A program made the position numbers and the translations under genes. The notes below the pieces were generated by a model. That model did no database searches. It saw only the letters and a list, made by a program, of their open reading frames with translations, and was not told the DNA's origin. Shown piece by piece: positions 1-7,891 of a DNA stretch of 64,000 bases. The DNA is from Caldifarciminota bacterium (GTDB taxonomy: Bacteria; Hydrothermota; Hydrothermia; LBFQ01). Each line of letters starts with the position of its first letter. Positions within the stretch are counted from its first letter, which is position 1. The DNA lies in the NCBI GenBank assembly GCA_027003075.1, contig JALWYV010000040.1, forward strand, positions 1 through 64,000, read 5' to 3'.

Positions 1-120
1 TGAGAGGCTTAGACTCTTTAAGGGTATTTCCCCTTTCTCCCTTCAGCAACGATTACGATGGTATGGCAGGGCCGCTCTTCAGCCTCAACGTAATCCCCTC
101 TTCTCTGTCTAAGCGCGAAA

Positions 121-573
121 CTACTGGAAGTCCTCCATGGCCCGCTTGACCGCTTCCTCCTCGCTCTCCCTGTCCGGAGACCACAGGGTCGTCCCGGTTA
201 TCCGGGCTGGAGGAACGAAGTCTTCCCCGGTCTCCCTGTCCACGAACTCCACACTTCCGGAGAGGTTCAAACGGTAGGTGATTACCTTGCCGGAGTTGTC
301 GTAGCGGTCGGGCACCTTGCTGTAGGAGGTGAATTCCGTTCTGAGTATGAGGTTGGCTCTGGAGCTGTCCGTAAGGTTCAACCTGCCGTCGGCACGTAAG
401 ATCTGGAAGCCGTAGGAGATACCTACATCCTGTATCAGGGGATAACCGGTGGAGTTTTGGGGTATAGCAAAAAAAACCTTATCTTTGTCCTTTGGAAGAC
501 CCGCCCCGAAGGTGTAGATGCAGCCGCTAAAGGCCCATAGAGCGGAGAGTACGAATAAACTCTTTCGTATCAC
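121..573 (-). CDS. LptE-like outer-membrane lipoprotein
   Basis: A 150-residue lipoprotein with a basic n-region, hydrophobic core and lipobox ending at Cys18 (AFSGC). The mature part resembles LptE, the lipoprotein that plugs LptD during LPS transport: Cys-x-Tyr-x-Phe after the lipobox, a central segment predicting a DSSRANLILRTEF strand, then a YRLNLSGSVEFVDRETGED strand like the LptE pattern of paired beta strands over helices. LptE sequences diverge widely, so the family call rests on layout more than identity. The GTG start at 573 is uncertain: a GAGGTGG sequence lies about 18 bases upstream, so a non-standard start a few codons earlier is possible. No lptD is in the window. Confidence 0.6.
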   Translation of the reverse strand: MIRKSLFVLSALWAFSGCIYTFGAGLPKDKDKVFFAIPQNSTGYPLIQDVGISYGFQILRADGRLNLTDSSRANLILRTEFTSYSKVPDRYDNSGKVITYRLNLSGSVEFVDRETGEDFVPPARITGTTLWSPDRESEEEAVKRAMEDFQ

Positions 574-679
574 GGAGAGCAGTTTCGTAATCCACCTCGT
601 GCTCCCTCTTTAGGGTGTAAATATATAAAGTGATAAATTTGCACATATAAACGACAACTACATTGTGACTTTTCTGCTA

Positions 680-685
680 TATAAT
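680..685 (+). promoter_or_regulatory. -10 box TATAAT of the 693 gene
   Basis: TATAAT ends 7 bases before the ATG at 693, with no Shine-Dalgarno sequence between, so the transcript should be leaderless or nearly so. Confidence 0.6.
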
Positions 686-692
686 ATTATCT

Positions 693-1332
693 ATGATGAT
701 GTTTTTGATGGTATATTCGACGGTAGCAGGTTTATCAAGCCCTTTTAACACGTACATAGTGGGTGGTGATGATTATGATTGGTTTGGGTTTATAGGGGCA
801 GGTTACCAAAGCGTAGATTCATTATATAAAAGCGGATACTACTATTATAAGGAGATATATGTAATTAATCAGGTCGCGCCCGTTTGTATAGTATGTCCCC
901 CCATTCTTGATCAAGCGACCTTTGGAGGGCCCTTAGATGATGTGGGAATGGATGCCACCTTTATTATCCCCTATGAATATACAGACATACATTCCCCTCT
1001 TCATTATCTTCATGCTCTCGTAGTTGGATTTACAAATTCACCAAGTGGAGGGGATAATTACGCAGGATTTGTTATAAAAGTAGATGATACCTTAGGTTTG
1101 GTATGGTCATATTATTATGCTCCTGATAGTTTACATGATACTTACTTTAAAGATATAGAAAGAATATCACCTAACAGATTTGCCATACATGGCTCTATCT
1201 GTGGATTAGGGAAATATGATCCGCTTATTGGTAATATTATATAGTAATGATGTATATGATAAAGCCGGACGTAGAGTTTACGGAAGGTCAAAAACAAGAA
1301 ATCGTGTATTATTTATTATTAAGGATGGGTAA
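693..1332 (+). pseudogene. Frameshifted secreted repeat protein with sorting-type tail
   Basis: The first open frame (693-1244, 183 residues) starts with a short hydrophobic leader (MMMFLMVYS) and contains a segment, residues about 105-135, like the propeller repeats of WOR-3-type secreted proteins (VVGFTNSPSGGDNYAGFVIK). It stops at 1244. In the +1 frame, the bases right after encode SNDVYDKAGRRVYGRS followed by TRNRVLFIIKDG and a stop at 1330-1332. That is the Gly-Arg ... hydrophobic tail seen on other secreted proteins here. One frameshift near 1230-1245 would join them. The gene is much richer in A+T than its neighbours, suggesting recent arrival. It may be a decayed gene, or the indel may be a sequence error. 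Confidence 0.6.
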
Positions 1333-1347
1333 AAAGGAGGTTGTGCG

Positions 1348-3351
1348 ATGAATATAATAATAGCAGCACTTTACACAGTGGGAAGGTTATCTTTCGGTAA
1401 TACGGTGGTGGAGATACAAGGTACCAGACTCTACGCCTCCTCAGGAAACGCAGTTGAAATATACGACGTATCCGCTCCTGCGGCACCTGTAATGCTCTCA
1501 CGGGTACCCTACACGGGGAGAGGGGTGATACTGACGATGGAGATGTCCGGAGATACCCTCTTTGTCGGCACGGATAAGGGGAGCGTGATGGCTTTAGACG
1601 TATCTGACCCCTCCAATCCTGTGGAAATGACGTCGGTTAATCTGGCGGACGCCGTACTTTCAATAAGGGTTAAGGACAGTCTCCTGTTGGTCGCTAACGG
1701 GTACTTCGGACTTTTTATTTTGAGACGCAGTGATCTGTCTGCGGTTTCGTCTCTGTCGGTATCCTCTTACTCCACTGGCCTTGACTACAGAGGGAACACG
1801 GTCTTCCTCACGTCAACCACCGTGCCGCTGAGCGTGATAGATATTTCTGACCCCACATCACCGACCCTTACACTCTCCCACTCCTCCCTTCCATGGTGTT
1901 CCGGGGGGCTGTACTTACGGTTGCTGTCGGGCAACTACGCCGCCATAAGGTGCGAGGATACCCTTAAGGTTTACGATTTCACATCCCTATCGTACCCCAC
2001 GTACGTTTCAACCGTGGGGCAGGTAAACGTCTCCCCGTACCTCGTAGACACCTTCATAACTCTGGCGGAGAACAATACGGTGAGGGTGTTCTCCATTTCG
2101 GATCCCACGTCTCCCACCCTCTTAGGTGATACTGGCCTGGCGGCCCTTGAGTTCGTCTCCCACGCCGCTGCCTACGGGGACGTACTTTACGTGTTTACGA
2201 AACACCCCTTCAGGAAGTTTTTGACTGTTCACTATCTCGCGGACACCGTTACGTACGAGGCCCTCCTGCCCGGTACCTCCTCCTCCGTACAGAAGTCCGG
2301 TGATTACCTCTACGTTTACAATCAGGGGCTTTCGGTAGTGGACGTTACTTCCGCCTCCAATCCGCAACTTCTTACGTTCATCCCCACAGACTTCGGTATG
2401 TACTCGTCGTCCGCGGCCTTTATGGACCTGTCGTATCCTTACCTATTTGTGGCAGGGCGAGGGCAGACCCGTATTTACGTTTACGACGTGTCCGTTCCTT
2501 ACTCGCCCGTTTTAGATACGTCCTATTCCTTGCCGATGGGGATACACAACTGCCTCAGGGTGGTTGACCCGTCGCACGTACTCGTGTGCGGATACAGCAG
2601 TATGAACCTCGTGGACCTCTCATCCATGACCTTCGGTACCGTATCCCTTTCCGTCAGGGGTGTTGACCTGACGTCCGACGGCAGCTACGCCGTGGTCGTG
2701 GAGGGAGGCAACCTGTACACTATTGATATGGGTACGTTTTCTGTCGCCGGGAGCGTATCCCTCCCCTCCGGTACGTCTGCCCTCTCGGTGGTGGTGGAAG
2801 GAGATAGAGCGTACGCCATGTACGTAGCCGGTACGGACTCTATGCGCGTGGCCGTCGTGGACATCGGTTCTCCATCTTCCCCTTCCGTCCTCGGTAGCAC
2901 GACCGTCGGCCGTGTGAACACGTCTTACCTGTACTACCTGCCCGTTGGCCTTGAGAAGGTCGGGGATTACCTGTTCGGGAGTATGGCGGAGATGGGGCCC
3001 TTCGTGATTGACGTTTCCGATCCCACTTCACCGTCCGTTGTTGAGGTCCTTCAGGCCGACGGATACGCCACGGATCTGGTGGTAAGCGACGGGTACGTCT
3101 ACCAGATGGACAACCTCACGGGTCTGACCGTATTCCGCGCCCCGCTACCCACGGCCGTAGAGGAGAGAGAGCCTTCTCCTATCCCCGTACCCTTTATCCT
3201 GAAGGGCAGGACCCTGACATCCGACTACGAGGTAAAGGTTTACACGGTTTCGGGACGGCTGCTCCACTCGGGTAAGTCCTACAGGTTCGGACGCCCCGGA
3301 GTCTTCTTCGTGGTTGTGAGAGGCAGAGGGTACAGGGTGATGGCGAGGTAG
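1348..3351 (+). CDS. Secreted LVIVD-type beta-propeller protein with C-terminal sorting tail
   Basis: A 667-residue protein. After a very short leader (MNIIIAALYTVG) it has at least eight copies of the LVIVD-type propeller motif, for example IYDVSAPAAPV, ALDVSDPSNPV, VIDISDPTSPT, VFSISDPTSPT, VYDVSVPYSPV and FVIDVSDPTSPS, spaced 45-90 residues apart. The last 60 residues form a tail (VKVYTVSGRLLHSG ... GRPGVFFVVVRGRG) like T9SS C-terminal domains. It is probably exported to the cell surface; the ligand is unknown. AAGGAGG at 1334-1340 supports the ATG at 1348, so this is one of the few genes here with a clear Shine-Dalgarno sequence. It starts 15 bases after the broken tail of the preceding gene, so the two were probably one operon. 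Confidence 0.85.
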   Translation: MNIIIAALYTVGRLSFGNTVVEIQGTRLYASSGNAVEIYDVSAPAAPVMLSRVPYTGRGVILTMEMSGDTLFVGTDKGSVMALDVSDPSNPVEMTSVNLADAVLSIRVKDSLLLVANGYFGLFILRRSDLSAVSSLSVSSYSTGLDYRGNTVFLTSTTVPLSVIDISDPTSPTLTLSHSSLPWCSGGLYLRLLSGNYAAIRCEDTLKVYDFTSLSYPTYVSTVGQVNVSPYLVDTFITLAENNTVRVFSISDPTSPTLLGDTGLAALEFVSHAAAYGDVLYVFTKHPFRKFLTVHYLADTVTYEALLPGTSSSVQKSGDYLYVYNQGLSVVDVTSASNPQLLTFIPTDFGMYSSSAAFMDLSYPYLFVAGRGQTRIYVYDVSVPYSPVLDTSYSLPMGIHNCLRVVDPSHVLVCGYSSMNLVDLSSMTFGTVSLSVRGVDLTSDGSYAVVVEGGNLYTIDMGTFSVAGSVSLPSGTSALSVVVEGDRAYAMYVAGTDSMRVAVVDIGSPSSPSVLGSTTVGRVNTSYLYYLPVGLEKVGDYLFGSMAEMGPFVIDVSDPTSPSVVEVLQADGYATDLVVSDGYVYQMDNLTGLTVFRAPLPTAVEEREPSPIPVPFILKGRTLTSDYEVKVYTVSGRLLHSGKSYRFGRPGVFFVVVRGRGYRVMAR

Positions 3352-3416
3352 CAGGTCTTACAGCACCGCAAGAACATTAGAGTTCAAAATACCCAGCAAA
3401 ACCTATTTTACGCCTA

Positions 3417-3422
3417 TATAAT
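3417..3422 (+). promoter_or_regulatory. -10 box TATAAT of the 3432 gene
   Basis: TATAAT lies 9 bases before the ATG at 3432 and no ribosome binding site is present. Confidence 0.65.
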
Positions 3423-3431
3423 TCAGGTACT

Positions 3432-4940
3432 ATGTTGATTTTTATTGCTGCACTTCCATCATCACCACTGACAACTTCAAATTTTCACGTTGAGCGTAGG
3501 GCGACTTTGCCGCCCGATAGTACCATTTACCTCCATGCTCTCACGTTTAGCCGTTCGTATATCTGTGCCCCGAGGAACGATTACGTCTGGATGGTTACGG
3601 ACAGGTACGACGTCATACACGATATTGACGACAACGGTCTCGTGGATATACCCTTTACGGCTGCCGACGAAGACGACGGATGGAGCAGTAGCTGGCCCGG
3701 ATACGCCTACGTGGCGTTTCAAACGTCACCGGGGAACTTCTCCTGCCAGGCCGTATCCAATCAGCACGACACCCCCTACGGTATATCCGTGGGCGACTTT
3801 ACGGGGGACGGTCGTCTGGACCTGGTGTTCTCCAGCGCAAGAGATAACGCCGCGTACACCCTGCGGAACAACGGAGGGTGGTCCTTCACCGAACAGAGGA
3901 TAGGTTCGGGTGGTGGCTTCCCAAACCACATGGCCGTTCGTAACGTTGATGCCGGCCCCGGTGCCGAGGTCCTGTACACGGACGAGAACGGGTACCTCTA
4001 CCAGTATTCGTACTCTACAAACTCCCGCACTACGGTCAACACTTCCTGCATGGAGGGTCTCGCCGTTGAGGATATAAACGGAGATAGTCAGCAGGACGCA
4101 ATATGCGGCACGACGAACTTCATCGGGACCGGGCGGATCATATATCAGATAAGGTTGGGTAGCTCATGGTCCAGTGTCTACAACGTCACCTCAGCCGCCA
4201 GATCCTACCACGGTGTGAAGGCCGCAGATATAAACGACGACGGCAGGGTAGACGTAGTCTCCTGTGTGGGTTCAACGGTCTACGTCTGGTACAACAACGG
4301 TGGCACTTACCCCACGTTTACGGAGAGGTCCTATAGCACAGGCTCATCGGCCGGAACGGGAGAATGTGAAGTTTCCATAGCCGATATTGACTGCGACGGG
4401 GACGGAGACATAGTGTGGGCGAAAGGGTACGCCAGCGGATCCCCTTCAATAGTAATACTCGTCAACGACGGATCCACCCCCTACCCCAACTTCGCCCCTC
4501 AGACTCTGGAGGCCGGTTCCTACAGCGTCTACGGCGTTGCCGTTGGCCTGGTTAACGGCGACAGGAAGGCCGACATCATAGCCGGTCTGAACAACGGCCT
4601 GTACGTTTACTACAACACCTCCCCCATAGACGACTCCCTCTGCAATCCCCTCGGCACGGGTGGCGATAACGAGCTGGCCGTTGGGGAGAGGGACGTTAAA
4701 CCCATACCCTCCGTTGCGAACTTCAGAGTTGAAGGGAGGAACGTCGTACTTGAGTTAACCGCGCCGTCCGACGCCATAGATTACGCCCTCTACGAAGTGA
4801 GCGGCAGGCTCGTAAGCGAAGGGAGAGTGAGAGGAAAGACCCTGCGCCTCAGGGTACCGAAGGCCGGGACGTACTTCCTTAAAGCGAGGTACGACAGAGG
4901 TCGCCTTGACTTCTTCTCAAGGGTGTTCGTGGTAAGGTAG
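3432..4940 (+). CDS. Secreted FG-GAP/VCBS repeat protein with sorting tail
   Basis: A 502-residue protein. The leader is MLIFIAALPSS with no basic residue. Residues about 120-400 carry FG-GAP/VCBS repeats with Asp-rich calcium-binding loops: GDFTGDGRLD, VEDINGDSQQD, AADINDDGRVD, IADIDCDGDGD and GLVNGDRKAD. Such repeats build an integrin-alpha-like propeller used in adhesion or as a surface scaffold. The C-terminal 80 residues (ALYEVSGRLVSEG ... AGTYFLKARY) form a T9SS-like tail. The nearby -10 box fixes the start. It is related in layout, not closely in sequence, to the gene at 12389. Its binding partner cannot be read from sequence. Confidence 0.85.
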   Translation: MLIFIAALPSSPLTTSNFHVERRATLPPDSTIYLHALTFSRSYICAPRNDYVWMVTDRYDVIHDIDDNGLVDIPFTAADEDDGWSSSWPGYAYVAFQTSPGNFSCQAVSNQHDTPYGISVGDFTGDGRLDLVFSSARDNAAYTLRNNGGWSFTEQRIGSGGGFPNHMAVRNVDAGPGAEVLYTDENGYLYQYSYSTNSRTTVNTSCMEGLAVEDINGDSQQDAICGTTNFIGTGRIIYQIRLGSSWSSVYNVTSAARSYHGVKAADINDDGRVDVVSCVGSTVYVWYNNGGTYPTFTERSYSTGSSAGTGECEVSIADIDCDGDGDIVWAKGYASGSPSIVILVNDGSTPYPNFAPQTLEAGSYSVYGVAVGLVNGDRKADIIAGLNNGLYVYYNTSPIDDSLCNPLGTGGDNELAVGERDVKPIPSVANFRVEGRNVVLELTAPSDAIDYALYEVSGRLVSEGRVRGKTLRLRVPKAGTYFLKARYDRGRLDFFSRVFVVR

Positions 4941-4957
4941 CGTATACCCAACGGCCT

Positions 4958-4963
4958 TATAAT
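4958..4963 (+). promoter_or_regulatory. -10 box TATAAT for tRNA-Lys and murA
   Basis: TATAAT ends 12 bases before the tRNA 5' end. With initiation about 7 bases downstream, only a 5-6 base 5' leader would remain for RNase P to remove. No other promoter lies before murA. Confidence 0.65.
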
Positions 4964-4975
4964 ATACGCCTCTGT

Positions 4976-5048
4976 GGGCCGTTAGCTCAGTTGGTAGAGC
5001 ACCGGATTTTTAATCCGGGGGTCGCAGGTTCGATCCCTGCACGGCCCA
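4976..5048 (+). tRNA. tRNA-Lys (anticodon UUU)
   Basis: A full cloverleaf can be folded: acceptor GGGCCGT pairs with ACGGCCC, the D arm is GCTCAGTTGGTAGAGC, the anticodon stem CCGGA/TCCGG encloses loop TTTTTAA (anticodon TTT), and the T arm GCAGG-TTCGATC-CCTGC is present. The discriminator base is A at 5048. CCA is not encoded; the CCA-adding enzyme at 18389 would supply it. The murA start codon follows 3 bases later. Confidence 0.95.
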
Positions 5049-5050
5049 CT

Positions 5051-6322
5051 TTGTCCTTCATAGCAGTCCGTGGTGGGAGATCTCTCAAAGGTAAGGTTCA
5101 GATAAGCGGCGCCAAGAACGCCGCTCTTGCCATCCTCCCCGCCACGATAGTCGTAAGGGGTGAAGTCTCCATATCCAACGTTCCGCGGGTGGCCGACGTG
5201 GAGACCATGTTGAGCCTCCTGAAGAGGATGGGTGCAGATGTCCAGAGAGATGGGGACGTCGTACGACTTTCGTCCGACAGCATAGACACCTACGAGGCCC
5301 CCTACGAGTACGTGAGCCGTATGAGGGCGTCCATTTACGTTCTGGGGCCACTTCTGGCCCGTTTCGGAAAGGCACGGGTAGCCCTTCCGGGAGGGTGCGC
5401 CTTCGGTCCGAGGCCCATAAACTTCCACATATACGCCCTCCGTCTCATGGGGGCGAACGTTCGGGTGGAACACGGCTACGTCGTCGCCGAGGCCCCCGAT
5501 GGCCTCAGGGGTACCACCGTGACCTTTGAGAGGAAGTCGGTTGGGGCCACGATCCACACCATGACCACGGCCGTACTGGCCGACGGTGAAACCGTGATTG
5601 AGAACGCCGCCATAGAGCCGGAGGTGGTGGACGTCGCCCGTTTCCTCAAGAGGTGCGGTGCGGAGATAGACGGAGAAGGGACAGACAGGATAACCGTGAG
5701 GGGGAACGGGAGGGACGGCTTCCTGAACTCGTGCGGCTCCTACAGGGTAATACCGGACAGGATTGAGGCCGCCACCTTCGTCATAGCCGGTCTGATAACG
5801 GATGGAGAGGTGGAGATAACGGGGGTCGTACCGGAGCATCTTACCGCCGTTCTTAACAAACTCCGGGAGGCGGGGGCCCGCCTTGAGATCCGGGAAGACA
5901 GGATAGCCGTACTCCCTTCGGGAAGGTTGAACGGCAGGGACGTGGAAACTGCCCCCTACCCCGGGTTTCCCACCGACGTCCAGCCCATGTATATGGCTCT
6001 CATGACCGTGGCCAGAGGGGTGAGCGTGATTAGGGAGGGGATATATCCCGACCGCTTCAAGCACGCCTACGAGCTCATGCGCCTCGGCGCCAGCATAGAC
6101 GTGGGGGACGGGTACGCCGTCGTTAAGGGGGTGGAGAGGTTGACGGGCGCTCCCGTTATGGGATCGGACCTGAGAGGAGCGGCCGCCCTCGTTCTGGCCG
6201 GTCTCGTGGCCGAAGGAGAGACCACCGTCGGAGGGTACTATCACCTGTCCCGTGGGTACGAGAACTTCGTACAGAAGATGAGGAGCCTGGGCGCAGCGAT
6301 AGACCTGAGAGACACGGTTTAG
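5051..6322 (+). CDS. murA: UDP-N-acetylglucosamine 1-carboxyvinyltransferase MurA
   Basis: Transfers enolpyruvate from PEP to UDP-GlcNAc, the first committed step of peptidoglycan synthesis. The product has 423 residues, close to the E. coli enzyme (419). I chose TTG at 5051 because it gives MSFIAVRGG..., and places the substrate residues Lys22-Asn23 (GAKNAAL) at E. coli numbering and the catalytic loop GGCAFGPRP with Cys116. Upstream in-frame starts lie inside the tRNA gene. The start codon comes 2 bases after the tRNA-Lys discriminator, so tRNA 3' processing would leave an almost leaderless murA mRNA. The 3' end overlaps the convergent lpxH stop by 4 bases. Confidence 0.93.
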   Translation: MSFIAVRGGRSLKGKVQISGAKNAALAILPATIVVRGEVSISNVPRVADVETMLSLLKRMGADVQRDGDVVRLSSDSIDTYEAPYEYVSRMRASIYVLGPLLARFGKARVALPGGCAFGPRPINFHIYALRLMGANVRVEHGYVVAEAPDGLRGTTVTFERKSVGATIHTMTTAVLADGETVIENAAIEPEVVDVARFLKRCGAEIDGEGTDRITVRGNGRDGFLNSCGSYRVIPDRIEAATFVIAGLITDGEVEITGVVPEHLTAVLNKLREAGARLEIREDRIAVLPSGRLNGRDVETAPYPGFPTDVQPMYMALMTVARGVSVIREGIYPDRFKHAYELMRLGASIDVGDGYAVVKGVERLTGAPVMGSDLRGAAALVLAGLVAEGETTVGGYYHLSRGYENFVQKMRSLGAAIDLRDTV

Positions 6323-7023
6323 GTCAGTTCCATCGCCTTTATAACCTTCCCTTCCCTGTCCCTTATCTCCATCCTGCCGCCCGCTATCTTGAGGTAGGTG
6401 AAGTTCTCCATCCAGTCTCCCGGACACACGAAGACCCTGCCTTTTACCTCTCTAATAATGGGCATATGCAGGTGGCCCGATACCAGAACGTCTATCCCCT
6501 TTGTGGACACTATCCGATCTATCCTGCTGAAATCAAACTCCTCCTCCCTCTTCCTGCTCTCCTTTGAAAGCCGACTCGCTATGAGGATCCCCAGATCGGG
6601 GTGTAGCATTGAAAACAGGAAGTTGGCCCACCTGCTGTGGAATATGGCTCTGACCAGGCCCGATCTTCCGCTCCCGAAGATGTAGTCCCCGTGCGTGAAG
6701 AGGAAGTTCCTACCGTACAGTCTCCTCTGAAAGCCGTAACGATGTACGTAAACCCCCGCCTTTCGCCAGAAATCCCCTATCCACGCGTCGTGGTTTCCGG
6801 ATACGTAGTGTACCTCCTTCTTTCGTGCGAGCGTTATAACCGTCGCCGTGAATACGGGGGCGTACTTCGGGACGACACTCCGGTACTCGTACCAGAAGTC
6901 GTACATATCTCCAAGGAGGACCAAAAGGTCGTACTTCTCATTCTCTAACAGTTCCACAAGTGTACGTTCTCGCCCCTCCGTACCGTGAAAGAGGTGGGAG
7001 TCCGAAACCACTAAGACCTCCAC
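6319..7023 (-). CDS. lpxH: UDP-2,3-diacylglucosamine hydrolase LpxH-like
   Basis: A calcineurin-type metallophosphoesterase that would cleave UDP-2,3-diacylglucosamine to lipid X in lipid A synthesis on the inner face of the cytoplasmic membrane. Metal-binding motifs appear in order: SDSHL (residues 7-11), LGDMYDFW, SGNHDAW, FTHGD and SGHLHMP. The open frame extends to a GTG at 7074, but I place the start at the GTG at 7021-7023. TAGAAT lies 8 bases before it, and the product then begins MEVLVVSDSHL, as LpxH proteins do, with 234 residues (E. coli 240). Other phosphoesterase substrates are possible, but the DFW motif and length favour LpxH. Confidence 0.8.
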   Translation of the reverse strand: MEVLVVSDSHLFHGTEGRERTLVELLENEKYDLLVLLGDMYDFWYEYRSVVPKYAPVFTATVITLARKKEVHYVSGNHDAWIGDFWRKAGVYVHRYGFQRRLYGRNFLFTHGDYIFGSGRSGLVRAIFHSRWANFLFSMLHPDLGILIASRLSKESRKREEEFDFSRIDRIVSTKGIDVLVSGHLHMPIIREVKGRVFVCPGDWMENFTYLKIAGGRMEIRDREGKVIKAMELT

Positions 7024-7031
7024 GGAGTTAG

Positions 7032-7037
7032 ATTCTA
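7032..7037 (-). promoter_or_regulatory. -10 box TAGAAT of lpxH
   Basis: TAGAAT on the minus strand, 8 bases before the internal GTG at 7023. It falls inside the longest open frame and so argues for the shorter start. Confidence 0.55.
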
Positions 7038-7213
7038 AAGGGGCCATGCGAATTTCACTTCCCGTTAAATGCACCTTTACGATGCTAAACTGTTGTATCG
7101 CTGCAGTTACTTCATTAAATTTAAACTTTTATGAATGATTGGTAAAGTTTGTTATATTTCCCAATACAAATGCAATACGCCCGTTTATCCGCCAAACAAA
7201 CGACGTTCGGTAG

Positions 7214-7219
7214 TATAAT
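7214..7219 (+). promoter_or_regulatory. -10 box TATAAT of the Roadblock gene
   Basis: TATAAT 9 bases before the ATG at 7229; the rest of the 7024-7228 interval is AT-rich and holds no gene I can support. Confidence 0.65.
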
Positions 7220-7228
7220 AGATGGCTC

Positions 7229-7600
7229 ATGGCTGCTATCCGCGAAATTGAAGAGAGACTTCGGCAGTTCGTTGCCGATACGGAAGGGGTGATGGGGGTG
7301 GTGATAAGCACCCCCGAAGGTCTTACGTACGCTTACTACTCGGACAGGGTATTTGATCCCGATCTCGTATCCGCCATAATAGCCTCAATGTTTGCCCTTG
7401 CGAGGAAATCCGGGCGTACAGCTGACATGGGTGCTCCCAGAGAGATAAACGTCCACCTTGAAGAGGGTAGCCTGTACATATTTCCGTTAGGTGATCTGAT
7501 ACTGGGTATAGAGACCCTTCCCGGAGTAATGGCCGGCATGGTACTGATGAACGCCCGGAAGATGCTCAAAGATCTGGAAGAGGTCGCAAAAGAGGTTTAA
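7229..7600 (+). CDS. Roadblock/LC7 domain protein
   Basis: A 123-residue protein made almost entirely of one Roadblock/LC7 fold: helix (AIREIEERLRQFVA), strand (VMGVVISTPEGLTYAYYS), long helix (DLVSAIIASMFALARKSG), then strands INVHLEEGSLYIFPLG and LILGIETLPG and a final helix. In bacteria such proteins dimerise and often act as regulators of small Ras-like GTPases, as MglB does for MglA. No GTPase gene is adjacent, so a partner elsewhere must be assumed. It is followed after 17 bases by the 81-residue gene and is probably cotranscribed with it. Confidence 0.8.
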   Translation: MAAIREIEERLRQFVADTEGVMGVVISTPEGLTYAYYSDRVFDPDLVSAIIASMFALARKSGRTADMGAPREINVHLEEGSLYIFPLGDLILGIETLPGVMAGMVLMNARKMLKDLEEVAKEV

Positions 7601-7617
7601 CAATCCTCAGAAAAGCC

Positions 7618-7863
7618 ATGGCTGAAAGGAAGGCTCAGGATATGGAGAACACTCTCAAGGATCTACTCTCCAGACGCAGCAAGGGGGAGATCTCCCTGAC
7701 CGACTTTTATGCTGAGCTGCTCTCCCTCCTGAGGGACGTGGCGGACTCCCTCCGGGGTGAGCTGGATGCCGGAATGGACGAAGAGGCTATCAAGGAGCAG
7801 ATACCCCTCATCCTCACTATCCTGCGCGAGCAGATAGGGGGACTTAAGAACCGCGGTAGATAA
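7618..7863 (+). CDS. Small helical protein of unknown function
   Basis: An 81-residue, highly charged, all-helical protein with no recognised family. The sequence alternates charged and hydrophobic residues (TLKDLLSRRSKGEISLTDFY, ELLSLLRDVADSLRGELDA), which suits a short helical bundle or a partner-binding helix. The only context clue is the Roadblock gene 17 bases upstream; it may be that protein's partner. A strong hairpin follows the stop codon. Confidence 0.6.
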   Translation: MAERKAQDMENTLKDLLSRRSKGEISLTDFYAELLSLLRDVADSLRGELDAGMDEEAIKEQIPLILTILREQIGGLKNRGR

Positions 7864-7869
7864 GGGAAA

Positions 7870-7889
7870 AGGGGGGATGCTCTCCCCCC
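7870..7889. terminator. Bidirectional terminator between convergent genes
   Basis: GGGGGGA, a TGCTC loop, then TCCCCCC: a 7-bp GC stem between the stops of the 81-residue gene and copA. On the minus strand the stem is followed by TTTT, so it suits copA termination best. Confidence 0.7.
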
Positions 7890-7891
7890 TC

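Noticed and set aside
1..120. A minus-strand frame encoding GDYVEAEERPCHTIVIVAEG and ending at 25-30, which faintly recalls a phosphofructokinase segment
   Set aside because: About 33 codons, no start codon in frame, and it stops where the enzyme would continue. Too short to call; I see no gene in this stretch.
4991..5050. murA start inside the tRNA gene
   Set aside because: It would translate tRNA sequence and shift the enzyme numbering; TTG at 5051 matches the family.
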